64,000 nt of DNA from Favolaschia claudopus (lineage: Eukaryota > Basidiomycota > Agaricomycetes > Agaricales > Mycenaceae): the NCBI GenBank assembly GCA_037176885.1, contig JAWWNJ010000003.1, positions 186,001 to 250,000 on the forward strand, in the 5' to 3' direction. The notes below the pieces were generated by a model, which saw only the letters and a program-made list of their open reading frames with translations, had not been told where the DNA came from and did not search any database. The number at the start of each line of letters is the position of its first letter. Positions within the stretch are counted from its first letter, which is position 1. Made by a program: the position numbers and the translations under genes. Shown here in pieces: positions 1-9,766 of the stretch.

Positions 1-2
1 TC

Positions 3-944
3 AGAAGGAGTAGAAATAGGCTCCTTTTTAATTCGATTAATTTCTTCGAAATTAGCAAACGCAGCGCGTTGAGCTTCAAACTCAGCTTCAGAGAACTGGT
101 CTGACCAATCAACCTCGCCCCAATTGCGAGGATCAGGTCCTTTACCCTTCGGCTGAGACGACCCTTCGCCTCGAGAGATTTCGCTTCCAGAAGGCGAAGC
201 CGAGCGGACTTCAACCTTCCGAACCGGTGCGGGTGTGGATTGGGCCTGAGCACCTGTGAAGCGAGGTGAGTTAAATGTGTTCAATTTAACTTTCGCAATT
301 TTATCCTCATCATCAGAGGCGAGAGAAATAAGTTCCTCGTCGGAAACACGAGAAACTCGACGGCTCTTATCAGCAGCCTTGGCCATGCGCATGTAGCGCT
401 TGCCAATCTGCCTAAGCTCTTTGGAGCTCATTTCCTTAGTCGCACGTTCAATTGGCGACGTAGAAGCGGAGGTAGAACGATTAAGTTCGGCCCCAACCGA
501 CTTCTTGTCTTCCTTGTGAGACTTGGAAGACTGGCGAGTAACCTGCGTCCAGGTCTCGCGATTCTCGCTTGCATCCAAGTCGAGAATACCAAAGTCCACG
601 CTGCTGTCAAGCAACGGGACAAGCAACAGCCCGGAGCTTTCCTGAGAAGGAAAAGCTCCCTCCACCACCTGAGGAGGTGGGGCACTAACCGCCCGAATGG
701 GTGGTGAAGCGGAAACAACCCGGCTGAACAACAGTTTGGGTGTAACGCTGCGCGACTTGGGCGAACCCAAAGCCGACTTGGGAGCGGATTGCTCGGGAGC
801 GCGATGCTCGGAACCAATAGAAGAAGAAATAGAAGTGGAAGACTCACTATCCTCCGCATGTTCCTCGACAGTAACACGATTGTTCCGAGTAGTCGCCCGA
901 GTAATATAAGGAGAACGTCCGCTTCCACGAGTAAATTGAGCCAT
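3..944 (-). CDS. Partial Gag-like ORF of a Ty3/gypsy-type retroelement (runs off left edge)
   Basis: An open frame without stops runs on the minus strand from an ATG at 944 to the window edge, at least 314 codons. It begins MAQFTRGSGRSPYITRATT and is rich in Ser, Pro and charged residues. It contains the segment KELRQIGKRYMRMAKAADKS and ends near DPRNWGEVDWSDQF, a motif style I associate with basidiomycete Ty3 Gag N-termini. No zinc knuckle is reached before the edge. Two other minus-strand frames overlap it but have no protein-like composition. The role would be virus-like particle assembly for retrotransposition. The Gag assignment is inference from composition and recalled motifs; that the frame is open is seen directly. 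Confidence 0.55.
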   Translation of the reverse strand, partial: MAQFTRGSGRSPYITRATTRNNRVTVEEHAEDSESSTSISSSIGSEHRAPEQSAPKSALGSPKSRSVTPKLLFSRVVSASPPIRAVSAPPPQVVEGAFPSQESSGLLLVPLLDSSVDFGILDLDASENRETWTQVTRQSSKSHKEDKKSVGAELNRSTSASTSPIERATKEMSSKELRQIGKRYMRMAKAADKSRRVSRVSDEELISLASDDEDKIAKVKLNTFNSPRFTGAQAQSTPAPVRKVEVRSASPSGSEISRGEGSSQPKGKGPDPRNWGEVDWSDQFSEAEFEAQRAAFANFEEINRIKKEPISTPS

Positions 945-1455
945 TGCGTCGAGATGAGAGAGTACGAGAAAAAAAGCAAGAGTTGAGACAGGAGATGAGA
1001 CAAGAGAAAAACTTTGGTGAGAGAGTCGTCGTCGAAGTCGGTAGCGGCGGTTGATCAGACCACAGGTAACCAGAGCAAGCGGCGACGAGGAGCAAAGATA
1101 CTAGTTAAGAGTCAAAAATATGTGACGAAAGTTTACCGTAAGGCAAGAGTTTCGGCACACGAGAGCTAGTTTGTGGCGAACAGAGTGACTGGTTTAAGTT
1201 CTAGATTCACCAAAGAATTGTAGCTAATACATCGTAGTACTTATAACAAGTAAGTAAGGAAAACAAAGGCGGAATGAGATCATCTATGAGCGCAGGATAA
1301 TGGAAACGGAGCGGGAAGTGGAGATGGTTCTAAGTACAACACGGTCACGAGATAAAAAAGAAATGATGGTGTTACACATGTGCTACCTCGTAGAAATCTG
1401 CCTTTTAAGCACCGAAGAGTCCAAGACTCACTAGGAGAGGAAATGAGGCAGGTGA
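945..1455. other. Non-coding flank, probably leader/LTR of the edge retroelement
   Basis: No supported gene. The segment lies between the Gag-like ATG and the copia insertion. If the Gag ORF belongs to a Ty3 element, its 5' leader and part of its LTR should be here, split by the copia element at 1455/1456. I cannot define LTR ends because the second LTR is outside the window. Confidence 0.4.
1060..1072 (-). promoter_or_regulatory. Candidate primer-binding site upstream of the edge Gag ORF
   Basis: On the minus strand this reads TGGTTACCTGTGG, which would pair with a tRNA 3' end terminating in ACCA. It lies about 115 bases upstream of the Gag-like ATG, the usual place for a primer site. The adjacent sequence does not show a clear LTR end in CA, so this is only a candidate. 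Confidence 0.25.
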
Positions 1456-1726
1456 TGATAGAATACAGTAAGTACAAACTCAGTCGTGGAGGAAACGACT
1501 CGTGTATTATATACCTGATAGAATACAGTAAGTATAAACTACCAGGAGAATCAGTAAGCTGTAAGGACAGTAGATACGAGTGCACATACCTCAGTCGTGG
1601 AGGAAACGACTGAGGAATGTGACGGTGACACAAAGCTACATAAGGAATGTGTGACGCGTAACGGAACGGATTGCGAGTTGGAGAATGTAAGGTACGGTAA
1701 ATGGAAGAGAAATAAATACTTCAACA
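1456..1726 (-). repeat. Copia 3' LTR with a 60-bp extra segment
   Basis: Read on the minus strand the LTR starts TGTTGAAG at 1726 and ends in CA. The part 1516-1726 equals the 5' LTR base for base. A further 60 bp (1456-1515) repeats the LTR end motif TGATAGAATACAGTAAGTA and an internal CAGTCGTGGAGGAAACGACT word before the target duplication GGTGA. The target duplication shows that the extra 60 bp belongs to the element. Confidence 0.88.
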
Positions 1727-1737
1727 CTCCCCCTCAA
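1727..1737 (-). promoter_or_regulatory. Copia polypurine tract
   Basis: On the minus strand TTGAGGGGGAG directly precedes the 3' LTR start TGTTGAAG, as expected for plus-strand DNA priming. Confidence 0.85.
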
Positions 1738-4293
1738 CGAGCATCCGGTCGGGGAGCCATGCCCAACATTTTGACGAGAGTCTTGTGGCGTGGTGCCGAC
1801 AATGGTTTCGTGAATAAGTCGGCAACATTCACTTCCGTAGGGACGTAAACAGGGACGATGCAGCGATGGAGGACTGCTTCACGGATCCACCAGATGGCAA
1901 TGTGGACGTGCTTCGTTCGAGCGGTGACTTCATCAGTATTGACAATCATCCGGATGGTGGAAGTATTGTCGATAGAAAGGGAAGTCGGTCCGGGAGGTAG
2001 TAAGAAACCAAGCTCGGACAGAAGAGAGCGGAGCCACATGATTTCACGCCGAAGTTTGACCTCTGCAACAGAGGAGCAGAATAAACCGAGATCATCAACG
2101 TGGGCGCTGATGATGGAAATAGCCTTCTCCAGGCGACGAATAAAGACGCACGGATCAGCAATGCACACCCGGAAACCAATCTTGACCAAAATGGAACGTA
2201 ACTTTTGGTACTAGAGAAGTGCGGCTTGCTTTAACCCGTAAATTCCCCTTTTCAGGAGACAGACATAGTCCTCCTTTCCACGAACACGATGGCCCTGAGG
2301 CTGTCGCATGTAGATAGGTGGCTCGTCTGGATCCGTCTCGCTGTTGAGAAAGGCGGAGTCAACGTCCACAACGTGGAATTCCCAGTCCAGCTTTGCAGCT
2401 AGGGTTAGGAGGTAACGAAGCGACTCTGACTTCACAACAGGAGCAAAAGACATCGAAAAATCGATACCTGGGTGCTGGGGTGTACCCTGAGCACATAGAC
2501 GAGCTTTGTACCGAGTGATGGCACCAGTACTGTCGTGCTTCAAGGCATAGACCCAGAGCGAACCAAGCGGAGTGACACCGGGAGGTGGTGGGACAAGTTC
2601 CCATGTACCCATCCTCGCAATGCTATCGAGCTCGACTTCCATCGCGCTCTCCCACTCGGAACGATCGGGCGATTCCATCGCTTCCTTGTAGTTGCGAGGA
2701 ACTTCGCCGGGACCAATGATATGAGCGTACTCAAATTCGTCCCAGGATTCCGCGAAAGCAGAATCTTCCGGCGCACGGTCAGGGTCCTCTGGAGCTGGCG
2801 CTGCTGCTAAGCCTGAATTAAAGTTTGCGGCGGCGGCCTTGAGCTCAGCGGCTTCCCGGATACGGGTAGATGGGTCGCGCGGAGGTGGTTGACGAGGTGC
2901 CCGGGGTTTAGGTTGTGACACGACATCCGCAGGTCCAGCCGGAGCAGGAGGGGATGGTGCACGAGGAGGTACCGGATTGGCAGTTGGAGGCGTAGAAGTG
3001 GAGGAAGGAGGGCTGTAATCATCATCATCAGCTTCGGTCGAAGACGATTTGAGAGAAGAATATTTGTATGAGTGTATCTCCCCCTCAGCCCGAAATTCCC
3101 CACAATTTGAGTTGTCGTCGAATTTGATATGAGGCGACGACCCGAAGGTACGCTTTGAGGGGCGATAAACCTTCCAAGCCTTGCGATCATCCGGGTACCC
3201 AACAAAAATAACCGATTCGCCGCGATGGTCGAACTTTTTGCGATTAGGATTGTCATTATAGAGGTAAGCCCTGCAACCGAAACGGTGAAAAGACCTGTAC
3301 TTCGGCTGTTTGCGGTTTGGGAAGCGGATGGAGAAAGGGGTACGAAGGTCGAGAGCGGTGTGTGGGTTACGGTTTTTGACATAGACCATGTAATTGCTGG
3401 CCTCAGCCCACATGCTAAGCGGCAGGTCGGCGTCGATGAGGACGGTGCGAACGCGGTCAAAAATAGACCTAAACTGACGTTCGGCGACACCGTTCTGTTC
3501 AGGAGTACGTGGAGCTGGTTTTGAGCTGAATACCACGTGCCTTCAAGAACCGCTTCAGGTCTTCGTTGATAAATTCACCCCCATTATCGACGTGCCAGAC
3601 CTTAAGCTTGCGACCTGTCTCACGCTCGACCATCTCCAACCACTCCTTGAATGCGGCTACTGCATCACTCTTGTGACGCAGGTAAAACATCCAAATCCAG
3701 CGAGAGCAGTCATCGGTGAAAGCGAGGGCATATTTCGATCCGTTCAGAGTACGGACTGGAGCAGTCCAAAGATCTGAATGAACGTGATCGAGAATCTGTT
3801 CGGCATTTTCCTCTTCCGAAGGAGGAAAAGAGGCACGAGTCATCTTGCCCTCCATGCAAGATTGACATACCGGCGGCTCAGCATTGAGTTCCGCCGTAGA
3901 TAGTTTCACACCTGAAATGTGACCCTTCTGAACGAGAGCGCGCAGCGCAGGGTAGCCTAGATGCCCTAGACGCTGATGCAGCTCCTCAAGCTTTGAGGTC
4001 GGAGGTCGAGACGAGGTGGAAAAAGAATTCTCCGTCGACGAGGAGGAATCGAGGTGATAGAGGCGATCGCTGCCGAGAGAGGCGGTCAGAATAACCTTCT
4101 CGGACGAAATGAGGTTGCGGATGAGCTTGCCACTGTCACCCTTCTCAAAGGTAACACAGCGTCCACCGCCAAAGACGGTGTAACAGTCCGCCTGATCAAG
4201 CCGCGACACTGATATAAGCGTCGGCTGAGAGTCAGGGACATAACAGGTATCTTTCAACCTGAGTCGGACGTTACCACCCTTAGGATGGGACGC
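1734..4293 (-). pseudogene. Copia integrase, reverse transcriptase and RNase H remnant
   Basis: Downstream of the inserted element the frame shows the integrase zinc-binding region (HQRLGHLGYPAL ... CQSCMEGK), then catalytic Asp in HSDLW, Asp in WHVDNGGEF and Glu in EQNGVAER. The last lies after a frameshift near 3525. RT follows (LWVYALKHDSTG, AFLNSE, GIYGLKQA), then an in-frame TAG at 2211-2213 where family members have Trp. The catalytic motif appears as AHVDDLGLF. Sequence then jumps directly to an RNase H/C-terminal part (SIDNTSTIRM, NVADLFTKPL), so a large piece of RT and RNase H is deleted near 2085. It cannot encode an active Pol. Confidence 0.88.
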
Positions 4294-4295
4294 TA

Positions 4296-5317
4296 AGATG
4301 GAGAGCGTGTGAACCCCGCACCTGATGTAAGCAGCCCATGTGACCGTGGGAGGTTTCCAAATCTCAAGGTTCGGAAGAAAAAATCATTTATTTTGGCCTT
4401 TTTGAGGGCCGCAAGCCATCGTCTCTCTCTAGAGCACTACCAAAACCCTTGAAACAGTCCTTCCTGTGTACATTGAACTACTAGACACCCCCTTTGGTGC
4501 TGCCACAAGTGCCCACAACATGACCAAAGTATGCGCCGGGGCGGGCCGAGGTGGCAATGCTGTGGCAGTGTAGACTCGTCACCAGTCTGCCACGCAAGGC
4601 CGACAAATGTGGCGAGCACGTCGGGCGTAGCAGACTGGTAACTCTCGGGACATGCCAAAGGGCTGTCGCGGAGTTTCAAAAATTTGAGTGGGCCCCATCA
4701 ATCTGTTCCTTTTCCCCCTCTAAATATATATTTAAGCTTCAAAAAGTACCACAATACACTCTTATACAACATTGCTATATATCTAGCTATTTAGTTCAGT
4801 GTTTTCGACGCAATAGGTAAAGGAATTGACGGTCGAGAAATGGCTGAGCCACAGAATGTCACACAGTTTTGACGCGGTCGCATCACTCGCCGAATAGCCG
4901 GCACCACTCAAATTTTTGAAACTCCGCGACAGCCCTTTGGCATGTCCCGAGAGTTACCAGTCTGCTACGCCCGACGTGCTCGCCACATTTGTCGGCCTTG
5001 CGTAGCAGACTGGTGACGAGTCTAGTGGCAGTGCATTCCAAATCTTTTGGCCGATTTTTCGAAAACGCGCCGCTTGGCGGGAAAACACGATTGCAAGCCT
5101 TTCCCAAAAATGTCACACCCATGTCACACACCCTTATAACTTTCCTCCTGGGCATTATTGATTCAAAACTCTTCATAGAATGTCATCTACTGCCATCTAG
5201 CTTCCATTTCTATGTAAAAGTTTGGCCCCAAGATGCCTGTGGCTGACGGTATAAATGTGTGACAAATGTCACTGTGACTGCTGACATAAGAGTGCGGGGT
5301 TCCCACGCTCTCCATCT
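4296..5317. mobile_element. Non-autonomous TIR element with TA target duplication inside copia
   Basis: About 28-bp terminal inverted repeats start AGATGGAGAGCGTG at the left and end CACGCTCTCCATCT at the right. TA lies on both sides (4294-4295 and 5318-5319). Removing it with one TA restores the copia reading frame. A TA duplication fits Tc1/mariner-like elements. No transposase frame is seen. It carries a nested foldback at 4571-5024. Confidence 0.85.
4571..5024. mobile_element. Mutator-like foldback MITE (9-bp TSD), nested
   Basis: Terminal inverted repeats of about 120 bp, starting TAGACTCGTCACCAGTCTGC and differing at one base by eye, enclose about 210 bp of unrelated sequence. The 9-bp direct repeat GTGGCAGTG flanks it at 4562-4570 and 5025-5033. 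Long TIRs plus a 9-bp duplication are the Mutator/MULE signature. It has no coding capacity and could fold into a long hairpin if transcribed. Confidence 0.85.
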
Positions 5318-5319
5318 TA

Positions 5320-6496
5320 GTAGCTGTGCTTCACCGCGACCCTCGATTTTCCTCGAACCGTTGCCGAACCCGCTGATATTTCCGGATACGGCTTGGGCGT
5401 AAGAAACGAAGTCGCGTCGAACGGAGTGAATGTGTGTCGATGTACCGGAATCGATGATGGTAGACGCACCCGCTGTACGTGCACTGTACGCGGAGTTGTT
5501 GGTCTGGGAGGATGACGTCGGAGGTGTAGCCGGAATGCTCTCATCACGCAGGGAGTAAGAGGAGAAGTCGGCCACGGAGGCCATTAAGCATTTCTCGAAG
5601 CGTACATTATCGGATTTTTCGTCTCTCCCTCCATCCGTATTGTGGGCCTTCTCCTTGCCCTTACCCCTCTTCCCCTTCTTTTTATGCTGCTGCTGCTTCG
5701 GGCCCTGACCGGCCTTACCGCAACCCGGTTGCCAGCAGTTGTCCGCGATATGACCTTCATGCTTGCAGTTACGACAGAATTTCGTACCGCGAGCGATGGC
5801 AGCATGCTCCAACGCTGCGAGGGCAGACTCCTGCGACTGACCCCCGGTCTTTGGGGACTTTCTGCGGCGACGGGAATCGAGGACACCCTGGATCGTAGAG
5901 ACCAGAGTAGTCGTGTCGTCAATTTTGGCGCTCTGGACAAGGGAATAGTAGGATTTGGGGTCGTCTGGATCGGAGGGAAGAGTGGAGAGGAAGATGGCAC
6001 TAACGATAGGACCGGGGATACTGAATCCGGCCTTCGTAAGATGAGTCTGCGCTTTCTGGAAGTCCTTCACATGCTGATCGAGTGCGAGCGTGTCATCGTC
6101 AAGGAGGGGACGAGTGAGCTGACGGAACCAGAGCATAATACCCCCAGTTCCAGTCTGCCCAAACTCGGTCTCGAGAGTGGTCCAAGCTTGGTGGACAGTG
6201 TCATAGTCTGAGACTTTGACTACGAGCTCGCTGTCGACAGAAGACAGCAAATATGAGAGTGCGGACCTGTCCTTCTTCTTCCACTCCTCCGCAGACGCCT
6301 TGTCCCCCGGCTTAGATACCGTGGAAACAATATCCCAGATTTCGATTGTCTCGTATGCTGACTTCATCCGTTTGGACCACGGGAAGTACCCGGTTTCGTC
6401 CTTGCGGCGGTCCTCCTCGCGCGGAAAGAAAGTCCCAGCGCCGTGGGGTAAATCCCAGGAAGAAGCCGTCGAAGTTTTTGTGTCCGTATCGGGCAT
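5320..6496 (-). pseudogene. Copia Gag and protease, interrupted
   Basis: The frame starts at ATG 6496 (MPDTDTKTSTASSWDL). It contains a copia Gag region with the WTTLETEFG segment near residue 105, a CCHC zinc knuckle beginning CRNCKHEGHIADNC near residue 241, a Lys-rich patch and an aspartic protease active site IIDSGTSTHIHS near residue 347. The frame continues about 65 residues into the protease, to GEAQLL, then enters the inserted TIR element and ends at a foreign stop at 5210. If that insertion and one TA copy are removed in thought, the protease frame joins the frame at 4293 without a shift. Gag would form particles and package element RNA; PR would process the polyprotein. Confidence 0.85.
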
Positions 6497-6643
6497 GACG
6501 TGTCAGCGAGAAGTCGACAAGTTTGGCGTAGAATGTGGCGGGAAGCAGGGTACGAGTAGATGTGGGGAATGAGATAATAAAAAGAGTCGTCGAGTTTTCG
6601 ACAAGTAGCGGTCCGGTACTGGCTGAGATTAAGCAGAGGCGCG

Positions 6644-6656
6644 GTGGCCCATAACC
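6644..6656 (-). promoter_or_regulatory. Copia primer-binding site matching the anticodon arm of tRNA-iMet
   Basis: Immediately after the 5' LTR the minus strand reads GGTTATGGGCCAC. This complements the conserved eukaryotic initiator-Met anticodon region (GGGCCCAUAACC), not the tRNA 3' end. Drosophila copia is known to prime from a half-tRNA-iMet at such a site. The same motif sits next to the miniature LTR element at 19244-19256. Confidence 0.8.
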
Positions 6657-6867
6657 TGATAGAATACAGTAAGTATAAACTACCAGGAGAATCAGTAAGC
6701 TGTAAGGACAGTAGATACGAGTGCACATACCTCAGTCGTGGAGGAAACGACTGAGGAATGTGACGGTGACACAAAGCTACATAAGGAATGTGTGACGCGT
6801 AACGGAACGGATTGCGAGTTGGAGAATGTAAGGTACGGTAAATGGAAGAGAAATAAATACTTCAACA
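6657..6867 (-). repeat. Copia 5' LTR (211 bp)
   Basis: Identical by eye to 1516-1726. It is bounded outside by the target duplication GGTGA at 6868-6872 and inside by the primer site. Confidence 0.93.
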
Positions 6868-7439
6868 GGTGAATGGTGAATGCATCGCAAATGTCAAAAT
6901 ATATCTATCAATCATAATTGGACGGTAAGTATTAGAATGGCATTGTCAGACATCTCTTCCACATTAGAGAAGCTTAAGCAAGCAAAACCCTACAATTCCG
7001 CTGAGATATTGACAGAATTTCAAATGAATCGAACATGCCGAGCTCACCGCATCATCAAACCTCCTGATAGGGAAATGCCAGTGAGATGCCGTCTGAGACC
7101 CGCTGATCAGCGCATTTGGCGGATCACAAACGAATTCAATCAATGCCGGTTGTCTGGAGGTGTCTGGGAGTAAGTACAATACGGTATCAGTATTGGCAGG
7201 TCAGAGTGCAGAAGAGCAATCTGAAGTTGTGTCTCTTCCCTCCGAAGTTGTATCCTTCCGAAGTTGCAAGAACTCAAAGTTGTCCCATCAACAATTCGAG
7301 TTGTGCACCTCCCAAAGTTGCAGTACTGCGAAGTTGTCCAAATTTTAGCAAAAACCCATGAGTAAGTTGAAAATACTTTTTGCACACTATATCGCCCATA
7401 CTTTTCCCCCACAACTGAATGCTGACTCGTTTGTATAGT
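6868..7439. other. No supported gene; cluster of GAAGTTG words at 7220-7345
   Basis: Short open frames occur but none looks protein-like. Between about 7220 and 7345 the word GAAGTTG or a one-base variant (CAAAGTTG, CGAGTTG) occurs about seven times at irregular spacing. This is not a tandem array. Confidence 0.5.
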
Positions 7440-8051
7440 ATTCCTAGAACGAATGTTCACAAAGCGTTCGCAGCCGGTGCGAGCCTATCCTCTCCGAGGT
7501 ATGTTCTATGTTACAGTTGCGGCGAAATCAATTTACTTACCAAATATGGAAATTCTCATCAGAACCGCCCTACTGCACAGAAAAACAACGCACTGGTAAG
7601 TGAAAATAAAGTGGAGGGCCTGTAGTCCTTGTGCTGAATAGGTCTATGCACAAAAACGAACCCAACCTGTCATTTTTCTAACCAGTTTTGGCGCGCGGGC
7701 TCTACGGACCTTGTCTCGCGCCCATTCAAGCGCCTGCGTCGGTCCAGTTCTAGCAGCACTATTGGCGGAAGTTCAAGTGAGTTCTATTCTAACTCTTAGA
7801 AGTTGACCACTCAAGGTCCGACTAACCCCTTTATTGTGCGTTCCTCGGCGCCTGAGCAACGGCCGAAGCTCGACAGCCCATTTGCTATGCTCATGCAGCT
7901 GGATGCCAGCGGAAATGCTGTTCTGACGGAGGCTGAGTTCCGCAAGCTCTTTGTTCGATGCTTGGACTGCAAGCTCTATACAACTCCTGCGGCCTTCGAA
8001 GATCACAGGTGTCGCCTTCCCTCTGCGTCCGCTGAGATAATCGACTCCTGA
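7440..8051 (+). pseudogene. Remnant 3' part of an orphan intron-containing gene
   Basis: A good intron is visible from GTAAGT at 7593 to a CTAAC-CAG acceptor at 7685. The last part encodes ANPF-type sequence ending LFVRCLDCKLYTTPAAFEDHRC, a Cys-x2-Cys ... His ... Cys arrangement that may bind zinc, then stops at 8051. A proposed second intron (7777-7799) would be only 23 nt, too short for normal splicing, so the frame is probably damaged. I recall similar C-terminal CxxC-H-C ends in uncharacterised mushroom proteins, but I assign no function. Confidence 0.35.
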
Positions 8052-9045
8052 CGAATAGATATCTGTAGATACTTGGGTTGATCCACAATACATACTCTAG
8101 CATCTCATTTTGTTAATCCGGTTCAAATACAGATGCTTTAAATTTAAATTTTGCCATATTTTCGCGCACGTGAAAATCATCCCAAAACCGTATACAGTGG
8201 CGGCGCCATCTGATGCCACCCCCCCAAAAAATTGATCTGACCCGCCAACAAAATCAGACTCTATATAAAAAGATATATCGACTATGTATCATATATCTCA
8301 TACCGAATTCTCCCGTTACCGTAGCTAGGTCATTGAGATTACCCAGATGCATTCAATCCATACAACTAACTTGCGTTCGAAGGCGATACTCAAGTCGGTA
8401 CGCTACTTGAGTGCCTCGATGCCCTCGGATCTTCCCGTCACACATATAGCCTTATAATGCTGGATCAATGGTTCATTGCAAGCCTTTACCCAAGGCAATG
8501 AGTGGCTAATTGAGTCCGGTAAGTTGTGTCTGACTTATTGGAGACTCGAACACAGCCTTTGAAGGCCAGTAGTTGTGCCCGCTGTGAGACATCTCTGTTC
8601 CTCAGAGCGGCTCAGAAGGACGTATTTGCGGTGATACAAGTTGGCTTGATGCGGTGTCGTTTTGTAGAAATCAAGACTGCACGTCAAGCAGATGCTGCTC
8701 TGACTCAAAGTGACCTGGTGGGTAAAGCACTCCGAATGTGTTTGACAGGGTCAGACTGGGTTGGTTGCTTGCTATTTTACTTCTTGATGTATTGTTGACC
8801 ATTGCCTTGTACACTTGAATATGTGCTTCCATTGACTCGGTGCCCCACCATTTCCTTTACGTTCTAGCGGGCAGCTGTGAGCGGCTAGTTCGCCAACGTC
8901 CTGCTGGTTTCCGTTGCTAACCCGTGCATTGCCTCACTGGATTGCTTGGTCCGCGATTTGAAAAATCGGTCATTTCGAGGGCTTTATTTCGCCGGAAATA
9001 GCCTCAGATTGCCGAGGGTTTTACTGGCCGGGGCCATCGGCTTTA
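8052..9045. other. No supported gene; hAT-terminus-like motif at 8195
   Basis: The motif CAGTGGCGGCGCCATCTGAT lies at about 8195-8215. Close relatives occur at about 58006, 58161 and 59981. CAGTGGCGG resembles a hAT terminal repeat, but no matching inverted end is seen nearby. The rest holds no coding signal I can support. Confidence 0.4.
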
Positions 9046-9237
9046 CAGCTGTTCCCGAAATCCTTGAGACTTTTCAAAAAAAAAAAAATTGCGCAAGCTC
9101 AACTTTTGATGAGAGTGATAAAGACTACCGGTTTTGGAGATACCCCCCGGTCGGCTACCACGGCAAGTCGAGCGATTATCACTCAATCAAAAGTTGATTT
9201 TTTTTTTGAAAAGTCTCAAGGATTTCGGGAGCAGCTG
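9046..9237. mobile_element. 192-bp Tc1/mariner-type MITE
   Basis: Inverted repeats of roughly 45 bp begin CAGCTGTTCCCGAAATCC and end GGATTTCGGGAGCAGCTG. They continue inward through homopolymer A/T runs into a shared AACTTTTGAT segment. TA flanks both sides (9044-9045, 9238-9239). Non-coding. Confidence 0.85.
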
Positions 9238-9240
9238 TAA

Positions 9241-9290
9241 ATAATAACAACAACAACAACAACCCGTACCACCACCACCCCCCGGTTTAC
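9241..9290. repeat. AAC and ACC trinucleotide microsatellite
   Basis: An ACA/AAC run followed by a CCA run and a C tract, directly beside the MITE. Confidence 0.8.
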
Positions 9291-9359
9291 GGTTTGATGC
9301 ACATGCATTTCATGTTCCGTTCCTACTGAGCTCCAGGCACTCTATGGCGGGCTTTATTG

Positions 9360-9460
9360 GACAAAAGTGCGATGACCATATATGGCCATGCGTGACAATG
9401 CGTGACGGCCAGTGATCATGCATGACGGCCGCTGGCCATGCATGAGCATCCATTTCACCT
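9360..9460. repeat. Cluster of ATGCATGACGGCC-like words
   Basis: Irregular copies of GCGTGAC, CATGCATGACGGCC and GGCCATGC occur over about 100 bp. Function unknown; the spacing is not regular enough for a tandem repeat. Confidence 0.5.
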
Positions 9461-9766
9461 CAATGGCCACCTACATGGTCACTCACTGTCATCTTTCTGG
9501 CCGTCTCGAGAGGGAAATTCACGAGTCAAGGTGCCATCTGTCTCCATCAATGATCATTCGTGATCCTCGAAGGCCCCTCAATGCGTAACTTGTTTGGATA
9601 TCGGCTCAAAATGGATACTGTTCTTGCTCTTGGCATATTCAATTTCTACCAAATGTTCTCCTGAAAGTTTTACCGCTGTGCCGATCTATTGCGCTCGTTC
9701 CTGACAACTGTACAGCACCCCCGCTCTCTTACTCCCTCTATCCACCACTGTCTCATCGTTACTACC

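Larger units (their letters stand above)
1456..6867 (-). mobile_element. Ty1/copia LTR retrotransposon, defective
   Basis: A complete insertion bounded by the 5-bp target duplication GGTGA at 1451-1455 and 6868-6872. It reads on the minus strand: 5' LTR 6657-6867, primer site 6644-6656, Gag-protease 5320-6496, integrase-RT 1734-4293, polypurine tract 1727-1737, 3' LTR 1456-1726. The order Gag, PR, IN, RT identifies the copia superfamily. Coding capacity is lost through an inserted 1,022-bp TIR element, a frameshift near 3525, an in-frame stop at 2211-2213 and an internal deletion between RT and RNase H near 2085. Despite this, the shared 211 bp of the two LTRs is identical by eye. Confidence 0.93.

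Noticed and set aside
7777..7799. Very short 23-nt intron
   Set aside because: It has GT, a CTAAC-like motif and TAG, but is far below the usual fungal minimum; more likely a damaged frame.
9046..9237. Protein-coding frame through the MITE (8946-9197)
   Set aside because: The frame runs through the inverted repeat and poly-A tract and shows no domain; the TA-flanked MITE explains the segment.
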